From Emmonsiellopsis sp. PD_33 (Eukaryota > Ascomycota > Eurotiomycetes > Onygenales > Ajellomycetaceae), in the NCBI GenBank assembly GCA_032988165.1, contig JANTQF010000049.1:62001-126000 (forward strand): a stretch of 64,000 nucleotides of DNA, given 5' to 3'. Below, piece by piece: positions 1 through 11,700 of this stretch. The notes beneath the pieces are model-generated. The model did not search any database, was not told the origin of the DNA, and saw nothing but the letters and a program-made list of their open reading frames with translations. Within the stretch, counting starts at the first letter, position 1; each line of letters begins with the position of its first letter. The position numbers were made by a program, and so were the translations under genes.

Positions 1-2640
1 CTCTATCTTACTAACCTACTACTCAATAAGCACTAGAAGTATAATAAGTAGTGTTAGTCTCTACTCTAAAGTCTTACAGTCATTATATAACTACTAAATC
101 AAATTAGTAACTATATAAACTATGAAATCACCAGTGAGCTTTCAGGGATGTTCTGCTTACTAAAAAAATATATCTAATTATTATTTAAGTTTTATTTAAT
201 CTTATAAGATTTATTATAATATAACCACTGACTTAACTGTTCATTTAAAACTATCTAATAGTATTAACTATTATAAGCTATTAGAATTTCAACTTCACAT
301 TCCTTTACATCTCTGGCACACAGAGGACAGAGGTATTTATAATATAGAGATTCATCAAGACAATCTTAGTATTTTAAGGCTGTAGGTTCATATTATTCAG
401 AAAGCTCTATATCTTATAGAACTATTAAACTACATTTTTAATTAATTTAATTATTTTATTATTATAGTCTGCTTTTAAGATCTCTGCCCATTTAAATGAC
501 TCTAATTCTAGATAGTTATTATTAGTCTAATTAGAGAAAATCAAAATGCTCAGGTAGAATTTACTAGCTGTAGTCTTCTACTTCATCACCCCTATAGCTC
601 TCTTATTAATGATGAAGTTATTATTCTCTTCATTACTTTTTTTATTACTCTTACTCTTACTTTCATTACTATTTTCTATTTTATTACTAGTTCTTATCAC
701 ATTGTGAATAGCTCTCCATAGATTAACTCATCTCTAAAAGGGCTCTATCAGGTTAATAGTGTCTGAAATCTTAATCAACCTTAAGTATTCTACTAATGTC
801 AGAATCTTATCTTATTAGTCCCCCAAGAGTGCTACTAATAATGAAGAGGGTGCAACTTATAATAAAGAAATAATATTAATTATTATATTATTAATAGCTG
901 TGAAGCTTAGTGATTCTAAATGGCTGACATAATCATTCAAAAAGGGAAGAGAGATAATATTCCTAGAGGCTCCTAAAACTCCTTTTATATTACTAGTAGG
1001 TTGAGTAATGACATCACATCTGAATTTAAAGTAGAATTTTGAACTAGTAAGCTCTTTATTTCTTCTCTCAGTCAGATGACTAGATGCATACTCTTTTATT
1101 AAATATTTCAGTAAAATAAAAATTCTTTACTGAGTCTCATTCTGTTTGATATCACTTTACTGGTAAAAAACCCTATCTCTAGAGTATATATTTCAATATG
1201 TGATCTTACATATAAAATAATAATAAAAGTTGATAATATCATATAACTTAAAATTTGAGGTTTCCTCAGAGTATCAAAGCTCTCTACTACATTCTTACTC
1301 TATAAGCTAACTTTTAATAGTTTTGAACATAGAGTTTTTCACCTGCATTTTCAGTCTTTTTCAGTGCTCCTTTCCAAGATGTTACTCATAAAACTCAAAG
1401 AAGTATAGATAAACTAATTTACTCTGAACCCATGAAAGTATTTCATCTTTATTGATGAAATGAAAGAGGTTGATGATGTTAACTCTAAATACTAACTTTA
1501 TAGTATCTATAGAAAATTATAAGATAGAAATAGCATTTAAAGTTAAAATATATTAGTTATAATTAGATATATTCAGAGAGCCTCTAAATAGTATCTACCT
1601 TATTTATAGTATTAAGATCTATTATATCATCATTCATCATCTTTACATTCAAATTGTAGATGTTAGTATTCAGTTACTTCATAATAATATTTAGAAAGTC
1701 TTCTGAGATTTATTACATTAGCTAATGCATATAAATAGGCTCTAAATATATAGATAATGCACAGAAGGTCACTTTAAACTAGTATATTAAAATAGGCTAT
1801 ATCCTTCAGAAATATCTTTATAAATGTGCTACTGCTATTTGATGTGATTTCTATATAAATGTATGTCAGTGAGAGTTGCTTGAAGATAGTGCAGGTGATA
1901 TTATAGAGTCAGGCAGGTCAAATTCAAAATAACACAATATAGTGAGAATTTAGGAGAATAATGTAAAATCAATGTATATTAACATCTATTACATGCAGAA
2001 GTGTGTAGAATGATTATTTGATGAATAAATCATTATTATAATAAGAAGATTTGAACTTACTATGTAGTTTAACAGGGTGAGTGCTTGATTTGAGAGTTGT
2101 AAGTGAGATGGTTGTGTTGTGAAGATTAGGAGTAAGAGGTGATATTAAGGAGAATAGGCTGACTAAGTAGATATTTACTCATATGATATAAATTATGTGA
2201 CTACTGACACCTCAAAAAATAGAGATGACCTAAATTTCTCTAAGTTCACAGCCTGAAGGCTTACTGGGGATTTGATATATAGAATGTAATAAAATAAGGA
2301 AAGAATACTAGTAGTTAATATAAACTATATAAGAAGAAAACATCAAGTATCAGTGTGGCTTCATATAGTCATTCACATGGATCCCCCTCAAATAATATAA
2401 TAAGGCAATGGAATAAGGTCTCACAAACCACTATATATAATATTTTAGTGCTGTTAAGGGTGTAAATGGCAAGGTATATATATTAATAAATATATATAAA
2501 TGCTTCTAGTTCATTGAAATCACTGTTAAACATCATGATATTATTTTAATGATATATGTGATGGAGGAGAGGTCAGGACAGTGGATTAATAACTCATATA
2601 TTAAAATACACATGATATTACTTATATAATGTAGTGTTTA
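1..2640. other. Unassigned AT-rich sequence, probably transposon remains
   Basis: No recognisable domain. Short coding-like stretches occur on the plus strand near 230-420, but I could not match them to a family. Because the Helitron helicase gene runs off leftwards at about 2,690, some of this may be the downstream part of that Helitron, but I saw no Helitron end (hairpin followed by CTRR) that I would defend. Confidence 0.4.
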
Positions 2641-2689
2641 ACCTTACTACCCTACTAAACTTACTGCTCTATTCATCTTCAATCTTTTA

Positions 2690-4269
2690 ATTAAAGTCTA
2701 TATCTCTAGAGGCTTCTATAACTTTATGATATATAGCTAACTATCAAGCTAGTCTATAATATTCTATTCATGCATATGATAATGAGCATCTTTATGATGA
2801 TAGAGCATTGAAGATATCTAAATAGTATAGAACTAGCTATAGTTAAATTCCTGGTTAAATATTAACCTGCTGAGTATTTTGATGTGAGAACAGGCAATGT
2901 ATGCTAAACCTGAGATGAAGTCTATATTATAAATGTTAAGAATTACTTGATTAAGTGTAATGTCCTGACTCTTATAAATAGTGATTATATATATAAGAGT
3001 AATTAAGAATTATTCCTATAAATACTAATTATTATCTAGAATGAACTCTGCCTAATAAGTAAATATAAAGATAACTAGATGATTATTAATAGAGTTAGAA
3101 ATAAAGTTTGAATCTTTATAACTATCAAATTTCATTATCAACACATATGAGAGTGTGTTAATAGAATTTATACTAGCTTCTCATATTATATTATATATTA
3201 TACTAATAGAATCATTAACTAGACCTTACTCCATCTACAAGTTGTAAGTCAGCATTATATAGTACTTAATATTTATATATATGATATCTGCTAGGTTCTA
3301 GGCTTCATCTATTATTACAGTCTTTACTAATGTATGTTCTAGATGATTGGCCAACAATATTTTCATGGGCTTATTATAGGTATGCAGTTTGAATATATTA
3401 TAGAAATAAACATTATCCTTCTTTAAGTATATTTAGATTGTGTTATTAAAGGTGTTACTTTCATTCAGTGGGATGTTATACTTCATATATATTAGGAGTA
3501 AACACCAGTCCTTCTTAGTGATAGAGGCTATATATAGGTTTCTGAGAGCTTTTTAGAATCAGACAGTAAGGTTGTTAACTCCCCACTGACATATTACCTA
3601 CTAAAGAATAATAGTTGTAGATAGTGAATAGTATGCCTCTACTACACTATTAATATATGATTGTCATGGGATAATATATAATAAGGTATTACCTACAGAA
3701 GGCAACTAGAAGAAGTTACTAAACATCAGAATACTCCTCCCACTAAAGAATTCATCATTATACTTTAAATAGATCTTCTTCAATCTATAATCTATCTAAT
3801 TTAATATTATGAGACCAATCATAAACTTCTCATTAATAATGATATATATTATATGACACATATTATCCTGCATTGCAGCTAATGCCCAGAGTAGTAGTAG
3901 CTCATACACTGTGTAGACTAGTAAATATAAAAGGCTGTGAAGTGTGCAGCCTTAAATGTTAAAAGTAATTATTTCTATTAGTATTATATAAACTATAGAG
4001 TTATTAACTTCAGACTGTAATAATATATGTTTAAGATATAAATTAATAATATTAATAACATATGACTTACCTGTTCTATCTGATCCATCTATATTTAGTT
4101 ACAGTGGCAGAGGTGACTCACCACTTAGATGACAATGAAAATATTATATCACTACATTAAATAGTTATACTTATTTTAATATTAGTATGTTATGACTTAT
4201 AAGGAAAGACTTCTTCAAGCCTAGTATAACTATCTATTTACTAATTTCTCATTAATTAAGAGCTGATAG
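2690..4269 (-). pseudogene. Helitron RepHel gene, Pif1-like helicase part (decayed)
   Basis: On the minus strand, translation through stop codons gives the Pif1/Helitron helicase pattern. A Walker A remnant reads GSDRTGKS at about 4,061-4,095 (family: G-x-AGTGKS). A middle block with M-L-T-x-N-L...GLVN lies near 3,150-3,270. The C-terminal motifs read TIYKSQDITL (family TxHKSQGLTL) and GLAYIACSxIK (family GLTYVAxSRVK) at about 2,830-2,975. Helicase unwinding is used in rolling-circle Helitron transposition. The frame is broken by many stops. The N-terminal part of the same gene lies at 15,520-18,450, displaced by insertion of Gypsy A exactly at 4,270. An independent Pif1-like gene is possible, but the Rep half in the same orientation on the far side of the insertion makes a split Helitron the better reading. 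Confidence 0.75.
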
Positions 4270-4588
4270 TGAAGTAGGAACAGGGTGTGCACATCAGGCA
4301 GCATCAAATAGGGCAGCAGCAAACACAAGAAAAGAATTGATATTGATATCAAAGCAGAGGAATGTATTGGAAATCTATAGTACAAAACAACACAGTAATA
4401 AAATGATAAGGTAACACACAAAAGAAACAAAAAATCTATCTCAAAGAAGCATACACATGCATGAGAAATCCATGAATGAATAGATGAAGTCTTGCAACAA
4501 AAGAAAAATATCTATCTTCATGGTTGTACTTGGTGGTGAAAAGCCTCAGCAAAAAATTAATCCAACCTGATGGTAGATCCCTATCACA
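4270..4588 (-). repeat. Gypsy A 3' LTR (319 bp)
   Basis: Homologous to 15,288-15,519 over its whole length except an internal stretch of roughly 87 bases (about 4,309-4,399) that the other copy lacks. Nearly all aligned differences are transitions, and many fall as TG in one copy against CA in the other, marking former CpG sites. Because the element is on the minus strand, this left copy is the 3' LTR. Confidence 0.85.
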
Positions 4589-4604
4589 TATCTCCTCTCC
4601 CCTC
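4589..4604 (-). other. Polypurine tract of Gypsy A
   Basis: On the minus strand this reads gaggggagaggagata, immediately before the TGTG start of the 3' LTR. A purine-rich tract here primes plus-strand DNA synthesis in LTR retrotransposons. Its survival is expected, since a purine run contains no CpG. Confidence 0.75.
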
Positions 4605-5560
4605 AATTCATCAACCCAGTAAATAAAAGAATGGCTCAGTTTTGCAGTAAGGGTAGTGAATTTGAATATATTATCTCAAAATCAATCTACTCCACAGTGA
4701 GAGTAGTGGCTCTGAATATATGGTCCTAAAATCAATCTGACTATGTAGTCTCAAAGTCAGCTAACAAGCAGCCATGCACTATATGTTGGATTGTCTGTTT
4801 GCAAGAAAGTAGCCACATCAAGGCAGAGAGACAGCCCAGAGATGGATGGGCAAGTCAGTAATGATGAAGCCCCTTCTGGGCTGCAGTAAATACAGCTGAT
4901 ATTTTTAGGTAGAGACTCAGGCAGGATGATTCATTAACAGCTTGAACCATGAAATTGTGGGGCAGCAGCCCTTATAGCCAGAAATAGAGATAGAAGCTGA
5001 AACAGGATCAGTGAGAAATTTCTGAATGAGAGGAGGGCAGAGTGTGGCCCTAGGACATGTAAATTACTGGGCAGAAGTAAGGCCCAGAGAAATAAATGAG
5101 CAGGTCAGTAATAAAGGAAGGGCATGCCCTAGGTAGGCAGAGTGACTCACAATAGATAGCAATGAAGATTGAGGTGAGCAGCACAGGCAATAAAGAAGAA
5201 AGAGACACAAGGAAAATAGAGAGTAAAGAGAAAGAAAATATAATAGATAAAATCAGCAGCAGAAGGTACAAGGCAAGATATATACAGATAAGTAAGTATA
5301 GAAAGGAAAGTAGATATAGTAAGAAAAATAAACACAGAGCAGCAGCAGACTACACATAGAAAACAAAAGAAACTAAGGAAGATATAGAGGAAACACAGCA
5401 CAGAGGAAGTAAACTAAGTGACACAGTAAGAAAAAATAAATATATGCTAGTAGTAGTAAGGGTAGTAACTACAGCAGAACAGCAGGCTCTAATTGGCTAA
5501 AATATTTTCTGGCTCTAAGACAGGAAATCATAATTAGCTGGATCAGCTAGCTAGCATCTA
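4605..5560. other. Gypsy A region between extra ORF and polypurine tract
   Basis: No recognisable protein. Similar purine-rich phrases recur (gcccagaga...gcaagtcagtaat near 4,833; gcccagaga...gcaggtcagtaat near 5,081), so part of it looks like an old imperfect duplication. Short open frames on both strands at 5,050-5,400 are low-complexity and I do not regard them as genes. Confidence 0.45.
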
Positions 5561-8252
5561 TCTCCTCACAGCTATAGACTGGGATTCTGATGGCATCTCC
5601 TTCTGCAGCTACACAGTCACTAATAATAAAATCAAGAGGAATATTATTATAGTAATAGTAAAAGAAACTCTGCTGGCTGAACAGCTACTTCTCAGCATTT
5701 ATCATAGTTATAAAGGTATGAACTGCAGCCCCCACAGCTCTCTTATGCCAGGCCAGAATGTAATTCTTAGCTGGCTGATTGAGTACCAGGCTAAAAAGAA
5801 TCTACTACTCTCTCTGGATCAAAGAATCATCTCATTACTGACATTCAATTAAAGCTTTAGAAAGTACATTAAGACCCATCACAGCCATAGCAGTAGGAAA
5901 GCAATAAGGAATGCTACTATATAGAATAAGCAGGCCAGAGGGTGTTATAGATTCATAAATGAGGTCTTAATTTACCTATAAGAGCTACTCCTATGTGTTA
6001 CTCTCTAGAACTTCTAAAGACTTGCTGTCTTCCTAGATCTCAATAAATTATAAAAGTATTATTCTCTACTCAATCATAGTCAGGCTAGTACTCCCATGGG
6101 GAATATATAGCATGATGATTCATACATCTCTTTGCTTGCAAGAAATGGTCTTCCAGCTGGTTTTAAAATCCTGTAAATCTTGATTAGTGAGTATTTATAG
6201 GGAGACATTCTGAATAATTCCATCATTTGAAAACCTTCTTCTATGAAGTTGGTGATTCCACTCAGAGATATAATGATACATGCTAGGGACCACAGTTGTG
6301 CAGTTTGCATGATTCTTGTTTGTCATGCTGATAGACTCTTGAATCATATTCACACTATGATTCTCCTCAGTGAGGTATTAAATGTTGATATTAATATACT
6401 AGAAAAATGTGCTATCCCCCTTTCTAGTAAACTTAATATAATAAGGGTAGGAGATGAGTCTCATCTGATGATCTGGGTGAAGAGCAATATACTAGGCATA
6501 ATAAACTGGGTCTTGATGAATTATCTGCTGAATGATTCCATGGAGTATCATGTGGAGTCACCCTAGTGACTTCTAATTCTTTTGCTGATGAAATGAGTAT
6601 ATATCCCATTCATATGCTATTATCTTTCTGAGTGTATTGTATGTAATAGGTACATTTTCTACAACTATCTCCATTTAGAGCCAGGAGAAAATCAGAAGAG
6701 ATAAAGAGCTATCTGCACCCCAGCCATTCAGTATGAGGTTCATATTTATACTTTTCAGGTTAAGGTTCTTCAACATGCTTACCTAGTTTGGTAGAGTAAT
6801 AGAAGGGAGAGTAGCATACTTCATGTAATATATCTGAAGAAAATCCTCTGGGTAGGTAGAGTGACACTCTTTGTAAAAATAATGAAAAGTACTATTAGTA
6901 GTATAAATCTGATCAAAATTTCTACAGCTATTAATAACAGCCTTGAGCCTGAATGTCAAAGTCATCTGATCCAAACCCTGAGTCAGCAAACTGATTTTCC
7001 CTCCAAGATTGATGGCATGGTAGTAGCACAAAGAAAAAGAGGATGATAGCTTTATAAGCTAATTTAGAAGCTTGACAAGCTAGCTATCATTTAGCTTCTT
7101 TACATCATTAAGCTGAGCTTTTAAGGTAGACTTAACATTCTGATGATATGTGCATCTACAATGACTAGTCTCCCAACACTTTTTAACAGCTTTAGCAACA
7201 TTAGGATTCTTCTTGTTAGCATCTTGATTCTCAAGCTCTATCATTTCTTCTGGTGATAGGCTGGCAAAATAGGAGAGGCTGATATTAGACAGGAAGGTAA
7301 CTATTAATGAAACTAATTAACTAGAGACATATCATAGGTGAGGAGTAGGTGAAACAGGGCCAGGGTTTCAAGAAGTACCAGGCAAGAAAGTAGAAGGAGA
7401 TATGAGAACTGATCTAGAATGATAGTAATTATCCTGAGGAAGATAAGGAGAAGGTAGAGGTATTTAGCTAGTCATATGGGAATTGCACAGTAAAGCTGGA
7501 GGAGGCTGATGCTGAAGATTTTGAGAGAGTAGAAATAAGAGGATTAATAGATAAGAGTCAGTAGGTGCAGAAAGAGATAATAGGGTACTTACAGTAAGAA
7601 TTCTACTAGAACTAATATAAAGCTCAGTAGCATGAATGGCTTCCATATTCAATTTAGGGCTAACAAAATCTAGCCTTAAAGTATTCTCAAGGTCTGAAAG
7701 CATCAGTTCCTTGTGAAGTTTTTTGCCCTTCCCAGGATTTTGAGACAACTAAATCCATATCACCTAGTTGATTCTCCCCACTGCAGATAGATAGTTATAA
7801 TTCCTTATGAGAATTACTATATATCTACACTATTTATCCTTCTTTAGTATTAATCAGAATTCATTAGTAATAACCTTCTCCTAGTATTTCACATAAGTTT
7901 TATACTCTTCTGAAGTGTGATTTTAGCAAACCCTAACTGTCTCTACCATGCAACAGATCTCCACTGTCTGGTAGCAGAAGTCAGCTTTAGATATTACTGT
8001 CTATCAGGCTTTATCCTTCTTCATTCATTCAAAATATGTAGCAACCTTCTCCTCTCTATCTTCATGCCTGCTCATGATCAGATTGGTGATTTCACACTGG
8101 ATCTGATAGTATAGAGCTGCATGCCTGTTAAGGGTATTAATATACTTCTGAATCTCCCTGGTGATTGATAACTTTTTCTTCTCATGCTCAATCAAGGCAA
8201 GGGAGTCAGTAGGCTTCAGGGCTAGAGCATATAGATTTTGGTGATTCAACAT
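5560..8252 (-). pseudogene. Extra reading frame of Gypsy A downstream of integrase, function unknown
   Basis: Three open segments on the minus strand (8,252-8,025, 7,748-7,464 and 7,031-6,783) lie in one and the same frame. The gaps between them translate without frameshift, interrupted only by TGA, TAG or TAA. Together they describe about 490 codons. After the stop at 6,783, coding-like sequence appears to continue in the +1 frame towards about 5,560 (region 6,780-6,290 is clearest). The first part is rich in Lys, Glu and Arg; a Pro/Ser-rich middle follows; then a Cys/His cluster, C-x5-C-x-C-x2-H, near 7,160. I do not recognise the family. It could be an additional (env-like or accessory) ORF of the retrotransposon, or a separate element inserted before the 3' LTR. 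Confidence 0.55.
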
Positions 8253-8702
8253 TTTGCAGGAAGAAAGTGAGGGAAATCATAGATATAGTACTGTTATATA
8301 TTGATGTAGGTTGATTCAAAAGCAAGACTGAGATATCTGTAATGATGATGAGAGGAAAGTAGAGGAAAATGTAGAATAGAGTACACTCTTATGGTTTTTT
8401 AAATATAAGATGTAAAGGTGGCTGCAGCCAGCAAAATGAGAGAACAAGAAAGGCATACTGCTATTTTGATGACCATAAAATGAAAGAAACAAAGAAAACT
8501 GCAAAGAAATATAAAGATACATCTAGATTCTGACATACTACTCATGTCAGCATTTGAACCACAAAGAGACAGCTAATAAAGAAAATAAACTGACAAGTAG
8601 ATACAGCCAAACAAAGGAAATAAAGAAAGAGTAAATAGAATAAGAAAATAAATGTAGTGATCAGATAATGACTACAAAACTTTTATTATGAGGAATTAGA
8701 GA

Positions 8703-10200
8703 TTATAAAGTATTCTCTTCTCTACCCACATTTTCTTCCTCCTCACTGCTATCCTTTACTAGATCTATATTATCCAACACCACCAGCATTTGATCATCAT
8801 AAAGGTAAAATTTCTTTATCTGGTTACCTATAGTGATGTTGTAGAATGATGTGCTATTCAGCTTTTCAAAATGATAAGTACCTTTCTTATAGTTTGCCTT
8901 CTGCATATAATATGAACCCAACCATCAGAAGTTAAATTTGATAGAATAAGATGTTTCTATTTTAATGTTATGTAGAAGGATAAGATCTCCCACCTGAACT
9001 GAATTGCACACTAACTGCTTGATTTCATCAAATAGATTCTGATTTTTCTCTCATGTGTGCTGCAGGTGAAAGGCTGCCTCCTCTAGATTCTCATTCTATC
9101 TCTCTAACTGTTGAATCTGCATGTATATCAGGTTAGCATGAGAGTAAATAGTGTGCTACAGAAGTATTTACCATGTTGATACCTTAAGCTCAACAGAAAG
9201 GATAGTATTATAACTATATTATAGATGAAATGACATCTCATCTGTTGACTATTAAATGAAGATATGATCTACCTACAGTACTGAGTAAAAATGATTAATC
9301 TAATTCCTCTCATCTGCAGCAAGCTTCATCAGTGCATCTAAAATAGAGCAGTGGCCATGTTCAACTATGCCATTCACTTTCACATTGTACAGCAAAATTG
9401 TTATTTACCTGATATGATACTTAGCAGTGAGAATCCTGGTTTATTTCTGATTTTCTAGCCTACCATCACACACTATTTCCTGGAAATAACTATATCAGCA
9501 TATAATATCTTCATAAATGAACTGGGCCACATGTTTAGCTTTAGCATGAGTAAGGGGCTGGCCTTCAACCCAGCTAGTAAGGTTATTCCAAGTAATAATC
9601 ACACATGATTTCCTCTAATTCTTCAGAAACTTGATGACATCAATACACCACTTATCCCACAGATAGTTGCAGTGAGTTGGATACAGGGGTTTCTCAAGGT
9701 AGTTACTTTCCTGAAATTGACACTTGCAGCATCTCTTGCAGTATGCCTTGACCTCACTGAACAAGCCTTCCTACTAATATTGCTGAGAGACCTTGTGATT
9801 GGTTGCCTCACAGCCTTTATAACCAGACTTATTATATATTTAAGCAATAATTTCCTTCTGTTCATCTGAATCATCCATCACATGCTTTAGTGGAATCCCT
9901 TTGCCCAACTAGCAAAATAGATGTTGCCCATGCACCATATAGTTCAGTGCATATTTACATCATTTCAGGAAGACTCTGCAAGGGATATCATCAGGCTGCT
10001 TCAGGATGATGAGATATCTGGCAATCAATTCACTACAGTTGAAATAGGAGAATGAAAGAACATAAGATTCTTCACTGTCAGCATCATCAGGAACTTTGAA
10101 GTTAGGGATAGTGGTAGAAGCCATACTGATGTAATTAAGTTCTATCTTAATGAATTCATTAATATCCTGATCCTCAGGTATCTCACTATTAGCAGGCAGT
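8703..10200 (-). pseudogene. Gypsy A integrase (decayed)
   Basis: The minus-strand translation follows Ty3/Gypsy integrase. A zinc-finger Cys pair CKRCCKCQ lies near 9,725. The core carries the pattern W-x-K-x-x-x-DV (near 9,650), the block SWVEGxxLTHAKAKxVAxFIYEDII (9,480-9,580), and the later NGIVEHGH block near 9,365. The C-terminal domain is the open segment 8,921-8,703, which reads GSYYMQKANYKKGTYHFEKL and then GNQIKKFYLYD; the family pattern is W-x-GPYxI...GTYxLEELDGT...GNRLKRF. Integrase inserts the element's cDNA into the host genome. Stops are TGA, TAG or TAA at positions where Arg or Gln is usual. Confidence 0.8.
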
Positions 10201-11700
10201 TATTGAGAAAGATCATCAGCAGTGCTATGAATTCAACTAGAAATATAATGGACATCAAAATCAAACATCTGAATCCATGCAAGTCAGTTAGTTACTAGAG
10301 CATCAGGAAGATTAGTGGCCATCCAGTTGAGTTAAGCAATCAAGGTTTTTATATTAGTTTTAAGAATGAAGTGAATACCATACAGGTAATATCAGTATTT
10401 CTTTAGCATTTTAAGGATAGCTTGGCATTCTCATTTTCCTGTATTATATTTCACTTCCACTGAGCTCTAGATTCCACTTTCATACTAGCAGGGATGAAGC
10501 TTCTTGTTCCCAACATCTTACTGGCTCAGTGTTCCTCCCCAGTCATACTTGCTGACATTAATTGCAATCATGATATCCTCAGTGCCTTCTGAATAATCAA
10601 TGCAGTACAGAGTAAGGGTGGTTGTTAGTACTATCTTCAGAACTGACATGACATTTAATTGCTTGAATTCCTAGAGGAAAAAGGCATTTTTTTTGAACAG
10701 CAAATAGATTGGGTTGGAAATGAGGGTAAAGTTTGGAATCTAGATGTAATAATACATATAAACACTAATAAAGGTATGAGCTTCAGAGATCTCAGTTGGT
10801 TCAGACCATTTAATGATTTTAATAATTTTAGTGGCCTCAGGGCAGTGCTCATCAGCATTAATGATGTATCCAATAAGAATCATGTTAGAGCAGCTGAACT
10901 CAGATTTTGCAATCTAAATGTATGTGTTTGAGAGCTTGATGCTGATCAGGGTCTAATCCAGGTTTTAAAGATACTTCAAAACAAACTAATGAATTTCTGG
11001 CATGACCTCTTCATCATTATACTGAGATTACAGACCCTTCACACCAATGTCATCCATGAAATTATCTGCCTGGTAGGGAATGTTTGAACAGAGAATATGA
11101 GCTATAACTCAGTAGAAGACAGTAATAGAATTTGTGACATTCTGTAGCAATATTATCTAATAAAGAAGGCTGATTGAGATTTAGAAGGCAGTCATGTTAC
11201 AGCTATTCTCATGCAAAGTGATCTAGTTGTATCTGAAAAAGAAATTTATCATACTAGTGATAACTTGCCCAGTAAAATCTTCTGCAAAAGCATCAGCACT
11301 GAGAGAGATATAGGCATTCCAAACTGTAATAGCATTCATATCCATGCAGGCATTGATGATTTGGTATTTCTCAGACTCCTTCTTCTTGACAAGGAATCAT
11401 TTATTCTGATATAAATTATGATAATGTTTGAAGATGCTAAAATTGACTTGCTCATAAAGTATTTCTATGACTGTCAACAGCAATTTTCAAGGAATAGGAA
11501 ACTTAGAGGTCTATCATACTTCATACTCAACAGTATGAATTTTGATTAGCAGAAAGACTTCCTCAGCTAGTTTCCCATAATTGCTGAAGCTTCATGCTAA
11601 TACTTTCTCCTATCTGAGTAAGATCTCAATCAGTAGCTTGCATTCCTGAGGTATCAAAATTGATTCAATTTGAAGCTTTTCTATCCTATTAGGTGTAAGG
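10200..11700 (-). pseudogene. Gypsy A reverse transcriptase and RNase H (decayed)
   Basis: On the minus strand the reverse-transcriptase core is visible: KYQIINACMDMNAITV near 11,310-11,360, and the catalytic block FMDDIGVKG at 11,037-11,060 (family x-x-DD). The connecting region and RNase H follow: DYSEGTEDIMIAINVS near 10,550-10,600, YESGI and EVKYNTGK-ECQ near 10,440-10,490, then LYGIHFILKTNIKTLIAxLN and LAWIQMFDFDVHY near 10,260-10,390. This order and the DDIGVKG signature place it in a common fungal Ty3/Gypsy lineage. Short open frames on the plus strand here (10,659-10,931; 9,672-9,869) are shadows of it. Confidence 0.85.

Noticed and set aside
7464..7748. Intron inside the extra Gypsy A ORF (a GTAAGT at about 7,591 on the minus strand)
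   Set aside because: The frame reads through this site and onward to 7,031 without a shift, so no intron is needed.
10659..10931. Plus-strand 90-codon frame as a gene
   Set aside because: It is antisense to the reverse transcriptase/RNase H connection of Gypsy A, whose family motifs are on the minus strand.
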